Shown in pieces: positions 7,741 through 9,085 of a stretch of 9,085 nucleotides of DNA. Position 1 is the first letter of the stretch; every line of letters starts with the position of its first letter. The notes under the pieces are model-generated. The model worked only from the letters and a program-made list of their open reading frames with translations, made no database searches and was not told the origin of the DNA. Source of the DNA: Chloroflexota bacterium (GTDB lineage: Bacteria; Chloroflexota; Dehalococcoidia; UBA1151); NCBI GenBank assembly GCA_022561735.1, contig JADFQR010000034.1:1-9085 (forward strand), read 5' to 3'. The translations under genes were made by a program, and so were the position numbers.

Positions 7741-7776
7741 TCGCCGGTCATTCCCGTGCGATCGGGAATCCGGTGA
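7741..7776. repeat. Long imperfect inverted repeat in the efp-xseA gap
   Basis: ATTCCCG (7750-7756) pairs with CGGGAAT (7763-7769) around a 6-nt loop. After a 2-nt bulge (7748-7749), bases 7741-7747 pair with 7770-7776 (one G-T). This totals 14 pairs, the longest hairpin I saw in the window. It is not next to any gene end. It may be a structured RNA or a protein-binding site; function unknown. Confidence 0.55.
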
Positions 7777-7797
7777 ACGCTCCATCCGGCGAACGCT
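7768..7797. repeat. Tandem direct repeat, 14-nt units, 16-bp period
   Basis: ATCCGGTGAACGCT (7768-7781) and ATCCGGCGAACGCT (7784-7797) differ at one base and are separated by 2 nt. The first unit shares bases with the right arm of the hairpin at 7741-7776. Two copies do not make an array; a regulator-binding site or a small duplication are both possible. Confidence 0.55.
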
Positions 7798-7989
7798 TGC
7801 TTGATCCCGTCCCGCCAGTCCGCGGCCGAAATACAGGCCACCGCTCCGGGATCGCGTCCGCACTGCCGTCACGTACGCGTGCACAACCTGGACACACCCC
7901 GGCCAGTTCCGCGCGCGGCCTGGAATCCCGCCTTCGCGCGAATGAGATGAATGTCTGCATTCTTCAAGTTCACCCGGTCGTTACGAATC

Positions 7990-8027
7990 AGGCGTTGCAT
8001 GGGCAGGAAATTCTGAAGATGACGCCT
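7990..8027 (-). terminator. Hairpin on the efp stop codon, no U-tract
   Basis: AGGCGT (7990-7995) pairs with ACGCCT (8022-8027). Inside, CAT (7998-8000) pairs with ATG (8019-8021) and CAG (8004-8006) with CTG (8013-8015). Two bases of the TAG stop (8028-8026) are in the stem. No T-run follows on the minus strand. A 3' end role for the efp transcript is inferred. Confidence 0.35.
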
Positions 8028-8592
8028 ATTTGCTGACGCGCTCCAGGTAGTCACCCGTTCGCGTATCCACCTTGAGCATGTCGCCAGCGTTGACGAATAG
8101 CGGCACGGTGACCGTGATTCCGGTCTCAAGGGTGGCCTGCTTGGTAGCGCCGGTCGCCGTGTTGCCGGCCACCGCCGCCTCGGTCTCCGTCACCTCCAGG
8201 TTCACCGTAATCGGAGGTTCCACCTGGATAACGGCCTCTTCATAGAAGAGCACGTCCAGGCTTTCGCCCAATTTAATGTATTTCATCGCGTCGCCGAGCA
8301 CGTCCTCGGTTATCGGGAACTGGTCGTAACTCTCGTTGTCCATAAACGTGTGGATATCGCCGTCCGAGTACAGGTACTGTGACGAGCGGCGGTCCATCGG
8401 CGCTGCGGTCAGTTTCTGATTGCCCTGGACCTTGCGCTCATACACGTTGCCGGTTTTGACGTTACGCAACTTCAGGGTGAGGGTCGGCGGGGCTTTCGGC
8501 GCCTGGCGATGCTGCCATTCAACAATGATGTACACCTCTCCCTCGAAGAGGATGCTCATGTTGCGTCGAATCTCACCTGAGCTGATGGTCAT
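8026..8592 (-). CDS. efp: Translation elongation factor P
   Basis: Binds ribosomes stalled on proline runs and promotes peptide bond formation. The 188 residues cover the three beta-barrel domains: an N-terminal KOW-like domain (1 to about 65), a middle domain with SQYLYSDGD and HTFMDNESYDQ, and a C-terminal OB domain ending in ATLETGI, VPLFVNAGD and KVDTRTGDYLERV. The frame stays open upstream to 8736, but those 48 residues are unlike EF-P. The ATG at 8592 has AAGGA 7 nt ahead and gives the normal length. The loop that holds the modified Lys34 in E. coli (P-G-K-G) reads A31-P-K33-A-P-P36 here, while the flanking W-Q-H and K-L-R-N are conserved. It follows the M24 peptidase gene after 163 bp, a common neighbour of efp in other bacteria. 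Confidence 0.96.
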   Translation of the reverse strand: MTISSGEIRRNMSILFEGEVYIIVEWQHRQAPKAPPTLTLKLRNVKTGNVYERKVQGNQKLTAAPMDRRSSQYLYSDGDIHTFMDNESYDQFPITEDVLGDAMKYIKLGESLDVLFYEEAVIQVEPPITVNLEVTETEAAVAGNTATGATKQATLETGITVTVPLFVNAGDMLKVDTRTGDYLERVSK

Positions 8593-8599
8593 TCTGTGG

Positions 8600-8604
8600 T
8601 CCTT
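8600..8604 (-). promoter_or_regulatory. Ribosome-binding site that fixes the efp start
   Basis: AAGGA on the minus strand (8604-8600) stands 7 nt before the ATG at 8592. No comparable site precedes the upstream in-frame start at 8736, which lies inside the hairpin behind the peptidase gene. The 163-bp gap also holds an 8-nt direct repeat (8622-8629 and 8633-8640) but no clear promoter. Confidence 0.6.
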
Positions 8605-8726
8605 GAAGTGTCTGGGAAGTAGCTGGAATCCGGCTGGAATGTAGTTGGCCCGTCCGGCGAGGTTCTGAAAATCGCTTGCTCCTGGTGGTTGAATCCGCTC
8701 TGGTCGTTGGCCCGGGCGTTTGACGG

Positions 8727-8756
8727 GCGCCAACACACCGGGGCGGTGTGTGGCGC
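8727..8756 (-). terminator. Strong hairpin on the stop codon of the M24 peptidase gene
   Basis: GCGCC (8727-8731) pairs with GGCGC (8752-8756), and ACACACC (8733-8739) with GGTGTGT (8745-8751). One A (8732) is bulged and the loop is 5 nt: 12 GC-rich pairs in all. Read on the minus strand the stem starts with the last base of the TAG stop (8758-8756). No T-run follows, so it is not a textbook terminator. Confidence 0.5.
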
Positions 8757-9085
8757 TACGTATCGATCTTCGGGGCGTGGCTGAGCACGCGTGCCCTGCC
8801 GTTCTCCAGCACCACTATGTCCTCGATCCTCACGCCGCCCCAGCCTGAGATGTAGATCCCGGGCTCGATGGTAAACGTCATTCCATCCCTGAGTTTATCT
8901 TCCACCCGGGAAGCTACCCACGGCGCTTCGTGGACTTCGAGTCCGACACCGTGGCCGAGGCTGTGTCCGAAAAGCTCGCCATAGCCCGCCTCAACGATCA
9001 CGGCCCTCGCCAGATTGTCGACCTCGGCCCCGGTCATACCGGCCTCTACGCTCTCGATCGCCGTCAGTTGCGCCGCCAGAACGGT
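8756..9085 (-). CDS. M24-family metallopeptidase, Xaa-Pro aminopeptidase type, C-terminal part (5' end outside window)
   Basis: Two-metal peptidase of the pita-bread fold; relatives remove an N-terminal residue before proline or split Xaa-Pro dipeptides. The frame is open to the right edge (16 codons beyond the first visible Met at 9037), so only the last 109 residues are seen. Visible metal-ligand motifs are the His of HSLGHGVGLEVHE, the Glu of FTIEPGIY and the Glu of GGVRIEDIVV; the two Asp ligands lie outside. The VRIED pattern with GIYISGWGG fits the Xaa-Pro branch rather than methionine aminopeptidase. Aminopeptidase P and prolidase (pepP or pepQ) cannot be told apart from this part. Its neighbour efp is a frequent partner. 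Confidence 0.93.
   Translation of the reverse strand, partial: TVLAAQLTAIESVEAGMTGAEVDNLARAVIVEAGYGELFGHSLGHGVGLEVHEAPWVASRVEDKLRDGMTFTIEPGIYISGWGGVRIEDIVVLENGRARVLSHAPKIDT

Larger units (their letters stand above)
7592..8025. other. 434-bp gap between efp and xseA with no convincing gene
   Basis: Short open frames exist on both strands, but none gives a recognisable protein. Their translations are Arg/Pro/Ser/Gly-rich, as expected from GC-rich non-coding DNA. One minus-strand frame (7884-7588, GTG start, 98 codons) ends in a 4-nt GTGA overlap with the xseA start, the only hint of a coupled small gene. I saw no tRNA, SRP RNA, RNase P RNA or tmRNA signatures and no good promoter for xseA. What can be seen is a long hairpin (7741-7776), a tandem direct repeat (7768-7797) and, at the right end, the efp stop-codon hairpin (7990-8027). 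Confidence 0.5.

Noticed and set aside
7748..7960. 70-codon minus-strand frame with two Cys in C-P-G-C
   Set aside because: No clear ribosome-binding site, only one CxxC, overlaps other open frames, and the composition resembles non-coding GC-rich sequence.
7773..8036. 87-codon plus-strand frame running against efp and xseA
   Set aside because: GTG start inside a hairpin/repeat, no family resemblance, and it runs into the efp 3' end.
8593..8736. 48-residue N-terminal extension of EF-P from an upstream start
   Set aside because: The residues are unlike EF-P, the start lies in the hairpin of the preceding gene, and the ATG at 8592 has a good ribosome-binding site and gives the standard length.
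9035..9037. ATG as the start of the M24 peptidase gene
   Set aside because: The frame continues to the right edge with fitting sequence, and two metal ligands and the N-terminal domain would be missing.
1..9085. A novel defence, mobile or biosynthetic system
   Set aside because: All confidently called genes are core housekeeping families in common order; there are no mobile-element genes, repeat arrays or unknown multi-gene clusters.

Overview
This window looks like an ordinary housekeeping segment from a GC-rich (about 60 percent by eye) bacterial chromosome. Every confidently called gene belongs to a core family: aminoacyl-tRNA synthetase, trigger factor, ClpP, ClpX, exonuclease VII, EF-P and an M24 peptidase. 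There are no transposases, integrases, phage genes, CRISPR arrays or tRNA/rRNA genes. The tig-clpP-clpX order is widespread in bacteria. The style of the proteins and the peptidase-efp-xseA-xseB order make me think of Chloroflexota, perhaps Dehalococcoidia or SAR202-like, but that placement is inference and a database search would settle it.

Layout. The left half reads rightward: the 3' part of aspS (1-1398), a hairpin on its stop codon, an extended -10 promoter (1451-1459), then tig (1530-2909), clpP (3037-3690) and clpX (3780-5081). The right half reads leftward: the 3' part of an M24 (Xaa-Pro type) peptidase gene that enters from the right edge (9085-8756), efp (8592-8026), a 434-bp gap without a convincing gene, xseA (7591-6371), xseB (6304-5987) and a PurN-like formyltransferase (6036-5185) that overlaps xseB. 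The two halves converge at 5082-5184, where three hairpins are packed into 103 bp.

How the genes work together. Trigger factor, ClpP and ClpX form a protein-quality module: nascent-chain folding at the ribosome, and ATP-driven unfolding and degradation. XseA and XseB are the two subunits of exonuclease VII. EF-P relieves ribosome stalling at proline runs, and its neighbour resembles peptidases that cleave next to proline.

I found no new multi-gene system. The points most worth following up are: (1) EF-P whose modification loop reads A-P-K-A-P-P instead of the usual P-G-K-G; (2) a divergent formyltransferase tied to the exonuclease VII operon; (3) a set of hairpins on or just behind stop codons, nearly all lacking a U-tract; (4) the structured, repeat-bearing gap between efp and xseA; (5) an odd tig leader with a strong Shine-Dalgarno that faces no normal start codon.
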